Positions 48,791 to 60,213 of a stretch of 64,000 nt of DNA are shown one piece after another. Numbering within the stretch: position 1 is the stretch's first letter; each line of letters opens with the position of its first letter. A program made the translations under genes and the position numbers. Origin of the DNA: Penicillium oxalicum (Eukaryota > Ascomycota > Eurotiomycetes > Eurotiales > Aspergillaceae); NCBI RefSeq assembly GCF_001723175.1, contig NC_064652.1:3596001-3660000 (forward strand). Reading direction: 5' to 3'. The notes beneath the pieces are model-generated. The model had not been told where the DNA came from, ran no database searches, and saw only the letters and a list, made by a program, of their open reading frames with translations.

Positions 48791-51700
48791 CTATTGCAGT
48801 TCCTGCAGGTCCAATTTGGGAGGACTCCAGTCCAGTTGCGGTGGCTTGTCCGTCGAAGACGAAATTGATGGAGCGATGCATACTGGACGCATGGCTTCCA
48901 CCCGTCGTTTCTCCTTCAAGGCATTGCCCGTCAAAAATCCCCGGAGTGCAGATGACGCCATCCCATAAGTGCTGCGGCCGCTGCCAGTCCCCGTCGACAC
49001 GGTACTCGAACTTCGAGCACTGCGGACACTGTTTGTCTTTTTGACCGCAGAAGGCACCGCGGGCACAGGAAGAGCCAGCCGGCCAGAATCGGGCCCGGAT
49101 GAAGCGTACTCTGGTGGGAGAATTTGAGATGCACGGGTGGCCTGCGGGGCAGTCCGAGGGGGTTGCATCGTCAGGCTTGGGCTTTGGTTCGTCTTGGTCT
49201 GAACGTTGATCTGAATTGGTTGGGTGTCTCGCGAGGTGGTCCGACTCAGTTGAAGTGGAGAGTGTGCGTCCGGGGGCGAGGCGCGAATCTCATCCGCCGA
49301 AACGGCAACGTCGAATTTGAGATTCTCAAGCATGGTTCCAAGGCTAGCAGCGGTACCCGGACGACTCTCACTGGAGGTCTCGTCGGCCAAGTCATCCTGA
49401 AGGCCATTGGCGATGTTGTAGTTCCGGAGCAGGTAGCGCTGCAATCGCATCACCTCCACGTCCCACTTGTGCTGCAGTGATCGTAACATCAATTCCACAT
49501 TTTGAGAACCAAAAGCGGCCGCATCGGGAGAAGAAGAGTGGGAGGCGTTTCCACCGGCGGGCATCTGTTTGCTGAGCCGATGATGGGCAGCAGGACGGAC
49601 GGTCATTGCGGCGTGGAGTGAACGTCGGATGGAGTTGGCCGTCGAAGTAGGTACATGGTTGGCATCCCAACGGATGTTATCAACCTCTCGGCGGACCTTT
49701 TCGAGCGAAAGAACTCGGTCACGCTCCATAAACGACAGGCTGAGCAGGGTGTGGTTGCACTGCAATCCATTGACCAGAACGGTAAAGGACTGCAGGTTGA
49801 TATCGTTATTTTCGCAGTGGACCTCCCGAAGAGACTCGTTCTCTTCAAGTACCGACGCCAGGGTGTTTGCCCCTTGAAGTCCCAGTTTTTGATGCTCGAT
49901 CCGCAGAACCTTGAGAGACTTGTTCTTCTTCAACCCAGTCAAAGCGAGATTGAGGCCGATTCCAAATCGAGCCACATCGAGATGCGCATTCTCCCCGCTG
50001 ATGTCGAGCGCTTCCAAGGTCTCATTCTCTTCGAACATCAACTGCAGTGCTCGGCAGGTCTCAGGACCGGCATCGTACGGCAACGAGGCTTTGGAAATGT
50101 CGAGGTATCGTAGTGTGCGGTTCCTGCGGACGGCGTCGACCAGTTGGCGAAAATGGTCCTCCTTTTTGAAATCGATCATCTGCATCGAAAGATGCGACGG
50201 GGTCATGTCCTTGCCGATGGCATCGAACAGGAATGAGCAACCAATGTCGAGACGGTTCTCATTGGCATGCAGGTGCAGACTGCGCGGTGACTCTGAACCA
50301 CTCAGCGACATCGAGTGCATGAACATGGCGACGTCCTCGCCACTCAGGCCGCACTGGTCCAATCGAAGCATACGCAGATTGCGCGAGCGATCACTCGCCA
50401 GGTAGGTCGAAATAGCATCGACCGTCTCACGATTGAGTGCGGTCCGGCTGAGCACCAGTTCTTCAAGCTCCCAGTTGAACAGCGTCTCTGCTGTGATGAG
50501 CGGTTCGGGTCCGGAGGTGCGTGAAATGCGCGATAGATTGATCTTACGAAGACGGCGAAAATAGCCAATGTACTGCTGGAAGACGTCCGGACTCAGGCGG
50601 CCTTGGACTCCCGAAATGTTGATCACCTCCAGGGTCTTTTCCTGTGCGACGAGGGTGGAAAGCAAAACGTTCAGATCGTGCACGGAAAGGCCACAGTCGC
50701 CCACCTCCAACGCTCGCAATTGACTCTTTCGCTGCGACGCGGCGTCCACCAGATAATCCAAATCCGATTCGCCCAGCTTGATGCCATTCAGCACGACCCA
50801 GTCCACGGTGGTGAGACCCCGGCGACAGACGGGGAAGAGGGCCTCGGGAATTCCACACCCCGGATCACGACTTCCCTTGTCCAGAGTGGGGACGCGAGTG
50901 AGACAGTAGGCAAAATCGAGTCGACGCAGCCATTTGCTCTTCAACGCCAGAGCGCGGACCTCCTGTGACAAGACCGTCAAGTTTGTCGATCCCGGAATGT
51001 TGACCAGAGAGCCGGCTTTGTCGAGCTGCACATCCAAGTCGGCCTCGTGGATATCGCGCAATCCTTGCAGCGCGTCGAGATTGATTCCACGGAATGAGAT
51101 GGATCGGAAAGACTCGTTATATCGTAACGCTCGCATGACCGCGATGAGTTCCAGCGCACTGTAGCGCGAATGGGTCTTGGAGGCCGGCCGAAGGAGACGG
51201 AAGCACGGGGCATCCTCACATTCCAGATCAATCGTGTATCGAATGTTTGACGTGTCGATGTCATAACTCGCAGAATAAGCCACCAAAGTGCGGTCAAAGC
51301 AACCGTAATCCTCGTCCAACGTCGCGGGAGGAAAGTTGTCGTCGTTCTGCAACTCGCGCGGGACCACAAAATCATACGGCTGTCTCGTCCAGAGCGGGCG
51401 CAGAAACTCGGTGTGCTGTCGAATCCACCGGGCCACCTCGACCGAGTGGACCGAGGCCAAAAAGACGTTGAACGATTTGCGCAGGGGAACCCGGAAAGTG
51501 AGGTGCAGACTGTCGTCTCCGTACTCCATGGAAAGACCCGTCAGATTCATGAGACCAAAGGAGGCCCCCGTCTCCAGATCGGCCAAGGAGACCACGGACG
51601 GTCGCTGGGCGGTTTTCTGCATTGGCACGAGATGGACCTTGTGTAAACCGACAGCCAAGTAACATCCCGTTGGCGACAACTTGGTCAGATCGTCAGACGA

Positions 51701-52732
51701 TGATCGGGTCGTGGGGGACTTGCTGGACGCAATTTGAATGACGCAGTACATCTGGAACACCTCCGGGTCGTAATCTCGCTCGTGTTCGAGCATTCTGGTG
51801 ACGTACTCGACCGAGCCGCGGTCAAAGGGCAGAGGGTCGTTGGCGCGCGCCATTTGCGCTGCCTGGCGAATCCCCACCATCCACAAGTTCAATTCCTGCA
51901 GATCGGCCGTCTGCATCTGCACCAAAGCCGCCTTGTGTGTCCGTTCATCCAGGTAAGCCACTTCGACCGTTGGTGAGACGCGTCCATCTTCCAGCATGTA
52001 GACTGCAATGATGCTGTTGAGCGGGATACCGGCGGCGGCATCCGTGGTCACCATCAGTTGCGTGTCCTGCAGCGAACTGATCGAGGCGACGGATTGGCGA
52101 TGGGAGGACGGGGCACGAGCGCTGTACGATGCGGGGATGGACGGAAAGGCATCGGCGGCCTTGGCTTGGTTCTTGAATCGAATCAGGTATGTATCCGTGA
52201 GGACGAGATACTGGCTCTTTCGCTTCCACATGCCGCCCATCATCTGCACCTCGCCATGATGGAGGATGGCGGAGGAGCAGATGCCATGGCGCGGGTGAAC
52301 CGCGCTCTGCGGCTCTTCTCCCCATGAGGCGACGGACGCGGCCAGCGCATCCCCATCTTCGCCAGTGGTCAATGGCTTCAACGACCCAAATACCGAGTTC
52401 CGTTTCTTCTGTAACGATTTTCGACGCGGCCGTACCGATGTGTCCAGTGGCGGCGTGCTCGCCGACATGGCCGGCGACCGACCCGCCGAGTCCGAGCCTG
52501 CCGTTCCCGGCCGACGAAGCACATTCCCCCCGCTGGCCCACCGATTAGGACTTTGGGACCGGCCAAAGAATCCAGAGTTGCGGCGAAGCTTCTTCCCTCG
52601 AGGAGGCACATCGTCGGACGGTGAACGATCATGGACGCCCTGTCGATGCAAGGTGGTAGGACCATTGGAGGCAGCACTGAAAACACTCAGGCTTTTCCTT
52701 CTTTCCTTTTTGTTGATGATGAGCTCGGCCAT
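48791..52732 (-). CDS. Large PH and leucine-rich-repeat protein, CARMIL-like layout
   Basis: An unusually long single exon encoding 1313 residues. Order: basic Ser-rich N-terminus (1-130); PH-like domain (about 150-300: ILHHGEVQMMGGMWKRKSQYLVLTDTYLIRF to LNLWMVGIRQAAQMA); second PH-like region (about 330-455, ending FNVFLASVHSVEVARWIRQH); leucine-rich repeats (about 520-1010), with units such as LRALEVGDCGLSVHDLNVLLS, LRMLRLDQCGLSGEDVAMFM and LKVLRIEHQKLGLQGANTLAS of the RI/CARMIL spacing; a helical stretch (QNVELMLRSLQHKWDVEVMRLQRYLL); and a Ser/Pro/Thr-rich tail. PH followed by RI-type repeats recalls CARMIL actin regulators, but I do not see a capping-protein interaction motif. It is probably membrane-associated. 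A GTATGT donor near 53130 on the minus strand hints at a 5' UTR intron. Confidence 0.88.
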   Translation of the reverse strand: MAELIINKKERRKSLSVFSAASNGPTTLHRQGVHDRSPSDDVPPRGKKLRRNSGFFGRSQSPNRWASGGNVLRRPGTAGSDSAGRSPAMSASTPPLDTSVRPRRKSLQKKRNSVFGSLKPLTTGEDGDALAASVASWGEEPQSAVHPRHGICSSAILHHGEVQMMGGMWKRKSQYLVLTDTYLIRFKNQAKAADAFPSIPASYSARAPSSHRQSVASISSLQDTQLMVTTDAAAGIPLNSIIAVYMLEDGRVSPTVEVAYLDERTHKAALVQMQTADLQELNLWMVGIRQAAQMARANDPLPFDRGSVEYVTRMLEHERDYDPEVFQMYCVIQIASSKSPTTRSSSDDLTKLSPTGCYLAVGLHKVHLVPMQKTAQRPSVVSLADLETGASFGLMNLTGLSMEYGDDSLHLTFRVPLRKSFNVFLASVHSVEVARWIRQHTEFLRPLWTRQPYDFVVPRELQNDDNFPPATLDEDYGCFDRTLVAYSASYDIDTSNIRYTIDLECEDAPCFRLLRPASKTHSRYSALELIAVMRALRYNESFRSISFRGINLDALQGLRDIHEADLDVQLDKAGSLVNIPGSTNLTVLSQEVRALALKSKWLRRLDFAYCLTRVPTLDKGSRDPGCGIPEALFPVCRRGLTTVDWVVLNGIKLGESDLDYLVDAASQRKSQLRALEVGDCGLSVHDLNVLLSTLVAQEKTLEVINISGVQGRLSPDVFQQYIGYFRRLRKINLSRISRTSGPEPLITAETLFNWELEELVLSRTALNRETVDAISTYLASDRSRNLRMLRLDQCGLSGEDVAMFMHSMSLSGSESPRSLHLHANENRLDIGCSFLFDAIGKDMTPSHLSMQMIDFKKEDHFRQLVDAVRRNRTLRYLDISKASLPYDAGPETCRALQLMFEENETLEALDISGENAHLDVARFGIGLNLALTGLKKNKSLKVLRIEHQKLGLQGANTLASVLEENESLREVHCENNDINLQSFTVLVNGLQCNHTLLSLSFMERDRVLSLEKVRREVDNIRWDANHVPTSTANSIRRSLHAAMTVRPAAHHRLSKQMPAGGNASHSSSPDAAAFGSQNVELMLRSLQHKWDVEVMRLQRYLLRNYNIANGLQDDLADETSSESRPGTAASLGTMLENLKFDVAVSADEIRASPPDAHSPLQLSRTTSRDTQPIQINVQTKTNQSPSLTMQPPRTAPQATRASQILPPEYASSGPDSGRLALPVPAVPSAVKKTNSVRSARSSSTVSTGTGSGRSTYGMASSALRGFLTGNALKEKRRVEAMRPVCIAPSISSSTDKPPQLDWSPPKLDLQELQ

Positions 52733-55700
52733 GGTGGAGGATTAGGGGGGAGGAAAAGTGATGAGGGTGAGACGGTGCCGAGTGGTGTTGACAATTCCGA
52801 GTAATGACGAGGTCCGACAGTAAATCTCCAATGACCGCGATGCGAGGAGGTTGATGAAGCGAGCGTGGGTGGCCGACGATGATCCGCGGCGCAGTTGGAG
52901 GCTGGAAATGCGACAAAAGTGTGTTTCTCATGCACGACCCCCTGATAATGTCTCTGCTCACAAGAAGTAAATTGTCAGAACTGGGAGGGAGGCGAGGAGT
53001 CCATGAAGGAACAGAAAAGTTCCACGCAGAGAGGCGTGAAGATAAGGGCCGAAGCCATGGGAAGTGATGAGAAAGCGGGGAAAGAGAGAGCCCCCAAGCT
53101 TGAGGTGAGACAACGAGGTGAGGAAGATACATACCTAGCCGCGCACTCTCTTATGACGCCATGAGACGCGATTGAAATTGGCAGTGGTGAAGAAATCTCG
53201 AATGGCAAACGAAGGCAGTGGGAGAGAACGGAAAATAGAGCCGATGGGGCTTGAACAAGAAGATGCGTGACAGCGGAAAGGGGAAAAAGAAAGAGAGGGC
53301 GAGCGCGAGAGAGCCGATTTGAGAGCTTGCGAATTCTCCGACTGCGAACGGCGACCGGTAGCTGTCAACGGCGTGGCCAAGGGGAGGAGCAAAGCCGACG
53401 AGGATCTGGTCGAGCGGAAGATTCTTGATTGGGTTCGTGGGTGGTTTTTCCAGGTGTCTGGTTGCGCCGGATCGAGAGGGGAAAAGTGGTCCAAAAAGGT
53501 CCCAAAGGTCCAAACGGTCTGGCCGGAATGGGCAATCGGCGGAGCTGGAGGACCAAACGGAGAACAATGGCCAATGTTGAGTGGATGACAATAGTACAGA
53601 GACGAAGGAAGTCCTCACGATTTTCCACCAGAGGAAGGGTCACAATGACATCTCTCCTGATGCAGAAGGTAGTAGTGGGTGGTGAAAGGTGGTGTAGAAT
53701 TAGAAGAAACCGAAATGAGACCCAAAATGTGCAGCGTGGAATGGGGTGTAGTGTGGTCGGGGCGTGTGGATTTGATCCCAGTGGACCAGTCCCATGCGGC
53801 TGTTCCTTGTTGGCTTGCGTCAAGCTGCGATGATGGCCCCAAAAGTTAAATGGTGATGATAGACTCCACGATGAGGTCAGACGTCCAACGTGAAAGCACT
53901 GAAGCAGTCTGCCGATCGCAAACTGGGCAATCAAGATCAAATGGGAAAGTCTTCCGGGCCGTATACGGGGAGATCCTAGTACTTTTGTGGCGGTTGCGTG
54001 CAAATGGTCCTTTGTCTTAACTGCGGCCAGTCATTCCTCCGCCGTCTGGAAACCGATGCTTGGAGACGATTCTACAACACACGGATCGGGCGGGAAATCG
54101 TGGACGGTGTATGTGCGTGGGTGTATGTGTGAGCGAACCAGACCGGCAGCGAGTCGAGTCGATGGTGTGTGAGCGGCCCGTCGATCGGACCAGAAAGAGA
54201 AGAGAAATGGTACCGGGTACCGAGCTTGCGCTGTCAACAGCTGCGTTGCGCAAAAACGGGAGTCGCAAAAAAGTACTGAGCCGGTGACTGGAAATACTCC
54301 CGACCGTGCTGGATGGACCGAACCGCTGGAGACGAGGGACCCAGTACGAGATGCTTGATGTGCAGCCCAACCGAGAGGGGGAAAAATCTTGACGGAAAAG
54401 GAGGTGAAGCAGAAAGGCCGGATGCAGTGTTTAAACGTGCAGTGGTGCAAAAGACGCAAGCTTCTTCCCCCCGGGGCTTCAAGAGGGCTGATTAGAAGGA
54501 CCCGCGATGGCCCAGCTCCATCGTGTTTCAGATTCGATTGCTTTCGGTGCTATTCGCATGGATCAAGTCAGTTGTCGACGGGCGATCCAGATCGAAGACT
54601 ACAGAAGACCAGAACTGTTTGAGTCTATTTAATACCTTGTATCTACTGTACTACAGCCCCGGTGGGATACTCGACGAGCGTATCGAAAGAGTGATGGATT
54701 GCACCGGCAAGACCTTCTTCATGGTTCTCAAGTGAGAAAATGACCCTAGTCCACCACCGTCATGACCATGTCTGCGCTACAGTGAATGTCAAGACTCACA
54801 AGTACACAGCGCATTCACCTCCACGCCAATGACTCGAGACCCAAACGGAACCTGTGGCCGACAATCATGCGGGAATCAAATCCAGCGATGGATCCCCCGT
54901 TGAAACACGATCGAAGCGGAACCAATTATAGTATCAACCCAGTGCACTGGGCCATACAAACTGTACATTGGAGCCCCACTGCTGACCCGCGGGATTTGTT
55001 CAGAAACTGTGAAAGGGGAGACTCTCTAGTCTGAACTCTCTCTCTCTTGGCTACTACGCTTCTCTCCAGTCGCTGTCCGGACCTGGACGACAAACAAGTG
55101 AAAAAGCTGACAAGAAGTATACATTTCCACACTTAGCCATTAAGAGTATTCCATATCAAAGACAAGCATCTCCACCCCCCCCTCGAGAAACAAAAGCATC
55201 CACCAATGCCCAGAAGAATAAGAAGAATGTCCGGAACAGGACAGACCCAACAACACCCACACAGCCAGTTCTGGTCGGATCAAACCTACAGCACTACAGT
55301 CCATTTCATGACTGCTACCATATACATGATTGCATATTCATGTAGCACCTATAGTCACTGTAGTCAGTACCACCTCAGCAACATGGATCGGACATCCAGG
55401 AACCAGCCTTTCATTCACGCGGACCTTAACCATTCTCCCCTAAGGTCCCGACCGCTAGATCTCCACGAATCTTTCGTCCGGGCAGACATGCGTTCCGCAA
55501 CATATCAAAGAACCTTCGGCCATCTGCATGCACGCCATTAGCCTTTTTTTTCGCCCAGCCACACAAGACGCCGACTCCACCGGGACATTAGGATCCACGG
55601 CTCTCGGCGCCCAGAGCTGGTAGGGAGCTGATGGAAGCCGATGGACCTGATAAATGCGCTTCGGCAAAGAGAAACAAGATTAGGATTTGCTCCCACAGTG

Positions 55701-56993
55701 CTGCAGGCGTCAGTGGGTAAAATTCAGCTGTCAAGTAGGTTGAATGGATATCTCTTCTGGAAAAGCATCCCTTTTTGAATCTACTTAATTCCTCAATCGA
55801 TCATTCAACCAGGTTACACTTGTACAGATGCAACTTCTACGGGTGTTAGTACTAGTAGGATGTAGGATCTCTACTGTGTGTGGCACCGGACAGTAGTACT
55901 TCAATAGAAGCACTGTATAGGTATGCATGTACGAGTATAACTGTGTATGCTCCCATATCTACTGGAAGCTACATTATACCCAAAGACTAGCGGTCGACTG
56001 AACACGATTCCAGAACCAGCGCCCGTCTCGAACGCCATGCAAGGCCCAACCTAATAAAGCTTGCTGTACCTACCGTTATCCAGCACTACTTTCTTCTAAC
56101 TTTGCCCTTTCACTCTGCATCCTGCACTTCCAGCGCGATCGGGCAATGGCTTATACGTTCGCGAGGGTCCAAGTTACCGGGTCATTTGACGGGAGTCGGT
56201 GTACAAAAGGCATAGCACGCAAACATGCAGGGAAGAATCTCGCCGTCAGATTGAATGGTACGAGTGACGTATGCAGGCATCATGATGGATTTTCACGAGG
56301 CTGGATGTTGATCTACAGTGGAGTGGGCTTCAAATCTACACAGTCTCGGGTGAACAACAGTCGACCAAATGGGCATTTGAGCGTTGAATGGATTAATACA
56401 ACCCAGCTGGAATATCTCCTTTTCCCCCTCTCTCCTGCCCTATATACTCCTGCTCCCTCTGCTCTCTGCATGGGAAATTAAACCGGATCCACCCCCTCTC
56501 AGATCGACCACTACCGCACCGCAATGGGATGCTCAAAACATGGGGAATCGCTCATCTTGACGTCTTGAAGGGCCCCACGGGGAGGAAGATCTCAATAGCG
56601 CTTGATGTCAAACTTTACAAGGAAGACACTACATACAGGCGGTAAATCGATCATCTCGTGCATGACCGCCGTGTGCGCTCATCCTGCTCGGCAAATTGGC
56701 GATTGACGTCACTATCCCGAGTTGCAAGAATGGGATGGGAGTGCACGACATGCGCAAGCAGCGAGCTCTGGGTCCCCTTTTGAAACATTTCAAGTCCAAT
56801 GGCTTCTCTTCCTGTGTGGTTGCCGCGCAGCCGAGATCATGGCTCCGCTCATAAGCACACCCCCGTACGGGAATCGAGGCAAGTGGTGGCTATCTCTTGA
56901 CGAGTCCAGGCCAGAAACCTTTGTTGGTTGAACAACTTTCTTCTTCTTCATTCTGTGTTCAAATCCCCCCCGACGACCAATACATCCTACCAA
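52733..56993. other. Gene-poor 4.3-kb region
   Basis: The right part of 52733-53700 is probably promoter and leader of the PH/LRR gene. The remaining 3.3 kb shows many short frames on both strands, none with a recognisable domain, start context or splice pattern. No repeats of transposon size were noticed. A 212-codon minus-strand frame at 53365-54003 is judged non-coding. Confidence 0.5.
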
Positions 56994-57602
56994 TCAAGGA
57001 CGTCCTCCTTGTTCCCGCTGAGCTTGAAGACGCTCCGCGCGCTTGATCCGTCTCATCAGCTCAATATACTCGTTCACCCGACGTTCGGCCCAAATGCAGC
57101 CTCCCAGCGTCATGGCCGCGATCTGCAGGAATACTTTGAATTGGGGTGTTAACCCGCGATACACGCGGGACGCCGGAGACACCCATTCAGAGAACCCCTC
57201 AAGTGGTCGATAGAAGAGGCGCGAGCGGATCGACTCGCGGGAGAACATGGATGGACGTGGTCGAGACGGGCCACCCGCGGTGGTGGCTGGCGTGGTGGGC
57301 GAGGTGAAGGTGAACGGATGGGGTAGAATCATGATCATATGGGCGAGGATGGAGACTGAGCCGAACTAAATTAGATGGGAAATCCAGAAGATACGGATTA
57401 GTAAGGTCAGGACTTGAGAAGACTTGATGGTTTCCAAGTAGGTATTTAGATCGATGTATCGCTTCAAGCGCAACTAGTCCCGTTGGAGAGGAGTCGTTAC
57501 GGTACGTACGCGAAACACGCCCGTCATGAAGCCCTTGGCAGCTTCAGTGGTGATCTCCTCGGGGGGCTCAATATCAGCCCTTTGGCTGGGAGGTGGTGGC
57601 AT
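56994..57602 (-). CDS. Small protein with two membrane segments, function unknown
   Basis: Exons on the minus strand are 57602-57510 and 57365-56994 (144-nt intron, donor GTACGT, acceptor TAG), giving 154 residues. The N-terminus (PPPPSQRADIEPPEEITTEAAKGF) leads into a first hydrophobic segment built across the junction (GVFRFGSVSILAHMIMILPHPF). It is followed by a Ser/Thr/Pro loop, a RSRLFYRPLEGFSEWVSPASRVYRG segment, a second helix (FKVFLQIAAMTLGGCIWAERR), and a basic helical end (LMRRIKRAERLQAQREQ). The two-helix layout with a basic tail slightly resembles HIG1-type mitochondrial proteins, but the HIG1 signature is not present. It is divergent from hisB. Confidence 0.75.
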
Positions 57603-58099
57603 CTTGTTGTGTTTGTCAAGTGAAGAATTGACTGGTGAATGCGACTAAATCTGAAAGGGAGTCTTTTTTTTTAAGATTGCTGGATCAAGCAGTGGAACAG
57701 TCGGCCCGCATGCGTTACTTCCGCAGAGAGGGCTTGCGGCACGGGGCGGAGAACGGGAATGAGGCTCGACAGCAAGTGATTGTTCGAGTGAGTGCGGAGC
57801 TAATCCAGAGCTTGCTGGTCTTCAATTCAATCCGAAAGGATAATATTCGACTGTGTACAGGATTGCACTCTCTGGACCAGCCAGACAGGATTTCACAAGG
57901 ACGAGGAACAGACTGATGTCAGTAGCAAATCCCGAAGTCCCCGATAGCCACCGGATCAAAGATGATCCCGATATGCAGGGCCGATAGGGAACAATGGCCC
58001 CCAATAATGTAGAGTCATACAAATGATTTTCCACCTTTGATTTCAGAAACAACTCTCCCCTCGTTCTTTTCTTTTTTTTCAAATAAAAAAGTTATCACC
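57603..58099. promoter_or_regulatory. Divergent promoter of the two-helix protein gene and hisB
   Basis: 497 bp separate the start codons of two divergent genes. A near-match to the amino-acid-control site (AGAGTCAT at 58011-58018) lies about 85 bp upstream of hisB. One mismatch to TGAGTCAT makes this uncertain. Confidence 0.45.
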
Positions 58100-58970
58100 A
58101 TGCCTCTCCAAGCTCGCACAGCGACCGTCTCACGGTCCACAAATGAGACCAAGATCCAGGTTTCCCTCTCCCTGGACGGCGGTGTTCTTCCGCCCTTCGA
58201 ACCCATCTCACATTTCCCGCCATCGAATGACCCCGCCGAGGCCGAGGCCGAGAAGAAGGGCGTTGTCCCTATCAAGGGTGCTGAACACGCCACTCAATTT
58301 ACTCCCACTCAGCAAATTACTATCAGCACAGGCATTGGTTTCCTGGATCATATGCTTCACGCGCTTGCCAAGCATGGCGGCTGGAGTTTGGCCGTGCGGG
58401 CAAAGGGCGATTTGTACAGTGAGTCAAGCCGAATCATTTTCTCCCCATACTCCGAAGACAGGCGTCAATGGCTTCACAATTTTGGCCTGTGTCGTTTTTC
58501 ATAAACACATGTGTACATGGACAAGACCATGCTCATTCTCTGTGTGCGTTTCAGTTGACGACCACCACACCACGGAGGATACTTTCCTCGCCCTTGGCAC
58601 GGCCTTTACCAAAGCCCTCGGCGCTCGTCAATCTCTCGCGCGTTTCGGCCGTGGTGATGCACCCCTCGATGAGGCCCTCTCCTGGGCCGTCATCGACCTG
58701 TCCAGTCGTCCCTACGCCGTGATCGACCTGGGCTTCAAGCGTGAGAAGATTGGCGCCCTGAGCACCGAGATGCTCACTCACGGTCTGCAGAGCTTCGCCC
58801 AGGCTGCCGATGTTACACTGCACATGGGCTGCACCTACGGTGACAATGACCACCACCGGGCAGAAAGTGCCATCAAGGCCTTGGCCGTTGCTATTCGAGC
58901 TGCGACTGCGCGTCGTGTCGAGGGCGAGGTGGGTGCTGGCGATGTTGTCAGCACAAAGGGTGTGCTGTAA
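58100..58970 (+). CDS. hisB: Imidazoleglycerol-phosphate dehydratase
   Basis: Manganese-dependent dehydratase of histidine biosynthesis, equivalent to yeast HIS3. Exons are 58100-58418 and 58555-58970 (136-nt intron), giving 244 residues, the usual monofunctional fungal length. Metal-binding and catalytic motifs are present in order: [32 protein letters not shown] (starting right at the junction), [25 protein letters not shown] and [19 protein letters not shown]. The ATG at 58100 is preferred over an upstream in-frame ATG at 58037, because only the later start gives the conserved N-terminus ([19 protein letters not shown]). A fungus-typical insert (residues about 34-65) precedes the first motif. 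The symbol follows Aspergillus usage. Confidence 0.97.
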
Positions 58971-59950
58971 AGCGAACAAGCCATATGACCAGATTTCTGG
59001 CTTTATGCATTGATACTTCAATCAAAATGTACAGTTCGGCGAGTTGATATACCTTGTTTTTGTTTTGTTGATTTTGCTTTCCAATACACGATAGACTAGT
59101 AAAAAGTTGTCGAATGTTCCCAAATGAGACTATCCAATTTCCCATTGATGGCAGCTTTGTGTGTGCAATTAACAGCCTTCTCTCTCTCTCATCAGGCCCG
59201 AATTGGGATAGACCTGGATGCACCCTGACTTCATGCTAAGATATCCGGCGTTGGACCTGTCGACCCCAGACGGGTAGGCCCACTTGCTTGCAGGATTGCA
59301 GTTCAATTGAAGATCTGAACTGAGACTGGATTTCGATCAAACCCAAGCCCCACTGAAAACCTTCCAAACGGCGGTGTATTGCAATCCATTCCTCCGGTTT
59401 CTCATTTCTTCACACAAGGAATGAAGAAGCAGAGCTCTATATTCAAGTGGATGCACCATATTTTCGGCTCACTGGTACAAGTTCAAGTCTGAGAATCGTG
59501 GATCATCACCTGCAATATCAAGCAGACTCCGGAACAGCTTCGCCTGCACGAAACTGTGAATGCTTCGGATTGGAATCGGACACCCTTGGACGAATCATGC
59601 CTAAAGAACCTCAAGACTGATTGATTGCAGCGTCTTCGCACATCAAGGTTACGAAAGTTCTTCACATGCACAGGGCTGCAGCCATCAATCATCATGTGAT
59701 ACGTTTGCTCCTTCCCCCATAGATGGGTTGTTCTTTCTTCTTCCGTTCCCCTCTATTCCTTCCTCTTTCTCTTACTCCTTTCTCTGTAAAAGGGCCTTCT
59801 TCATTGAAATTCTACTCACCGAGAAGAAACAAATCTCCAAGCCTTCGAATCATCTATTCTCGGCCATTGTGCACTTACCGGCACCTCCATCCAACCCTCC
59901 CACACAGCCTTCCACATCTTCCCACGGCACTTGAAGCAATCCCAATCAAA
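58971..59950. other. Intergenic between hisB and the 61-residue gene
   Basis: AT-rich 3' region of hisB, then a CT-rich stretch (59728-59800) that fits the leader of the next gene. No gene is supported. Confidence 0.55.
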
Positions 59951-60213
59951 ATGCCAATGAATACCGACTGCCTTCGTAAAGACCCCCATCCCCCACACTT
60001 TGCCCCCAGCATATCTTTCTAAAGTCGAACTATTCCCGCTGATATTCCACAGAGCCTCCTCTTACCCCCGCTCAGCGAACCATTGTGAAATCTTACGGTG
60101 GTTGGTCCATGTTCCTCCACAGCTATGGGCTGAAGCCCTGGAATGAAAACGATGCGGAGGAGGGACTGCGCATTCTCGAGGCTCTTGCCGATATGAGTGA
60201 AGATGATAATTAG
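59951..60213 (+). CDS. Conserved 61-residue protein, function unknown
   Basis: Two exons, 59951-59975 (25 nt) and 60053-60213, with a 77-nt intron (donor GTAAAG, acceptor CACAG). The total is 186 nt and 61 residues. The body reads PPLTPAQRTIVKSYGGW, then MFLHSYGLKPWNENDAEEGL and RILEALADMSEDDN. I recall similar very short proteins (AQR.IV.SYGGW...SYGLKP) across ascomycetes, which argues that this is a real gene. The sequence predicts a compact helical unit with an acidic tail, no signal peptide and no membrane segment. The first exon is inferred only from frame and splice sites; another start is possible. No function is known to me. Confidence 0.7.

Noticed and set aside
53365..54003. 212-codon minus-strand frame
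   Set aside because: Composition is unlike a protein, no motif is seen, and it overlaps the likely upstream region of the PH/LRR gene.
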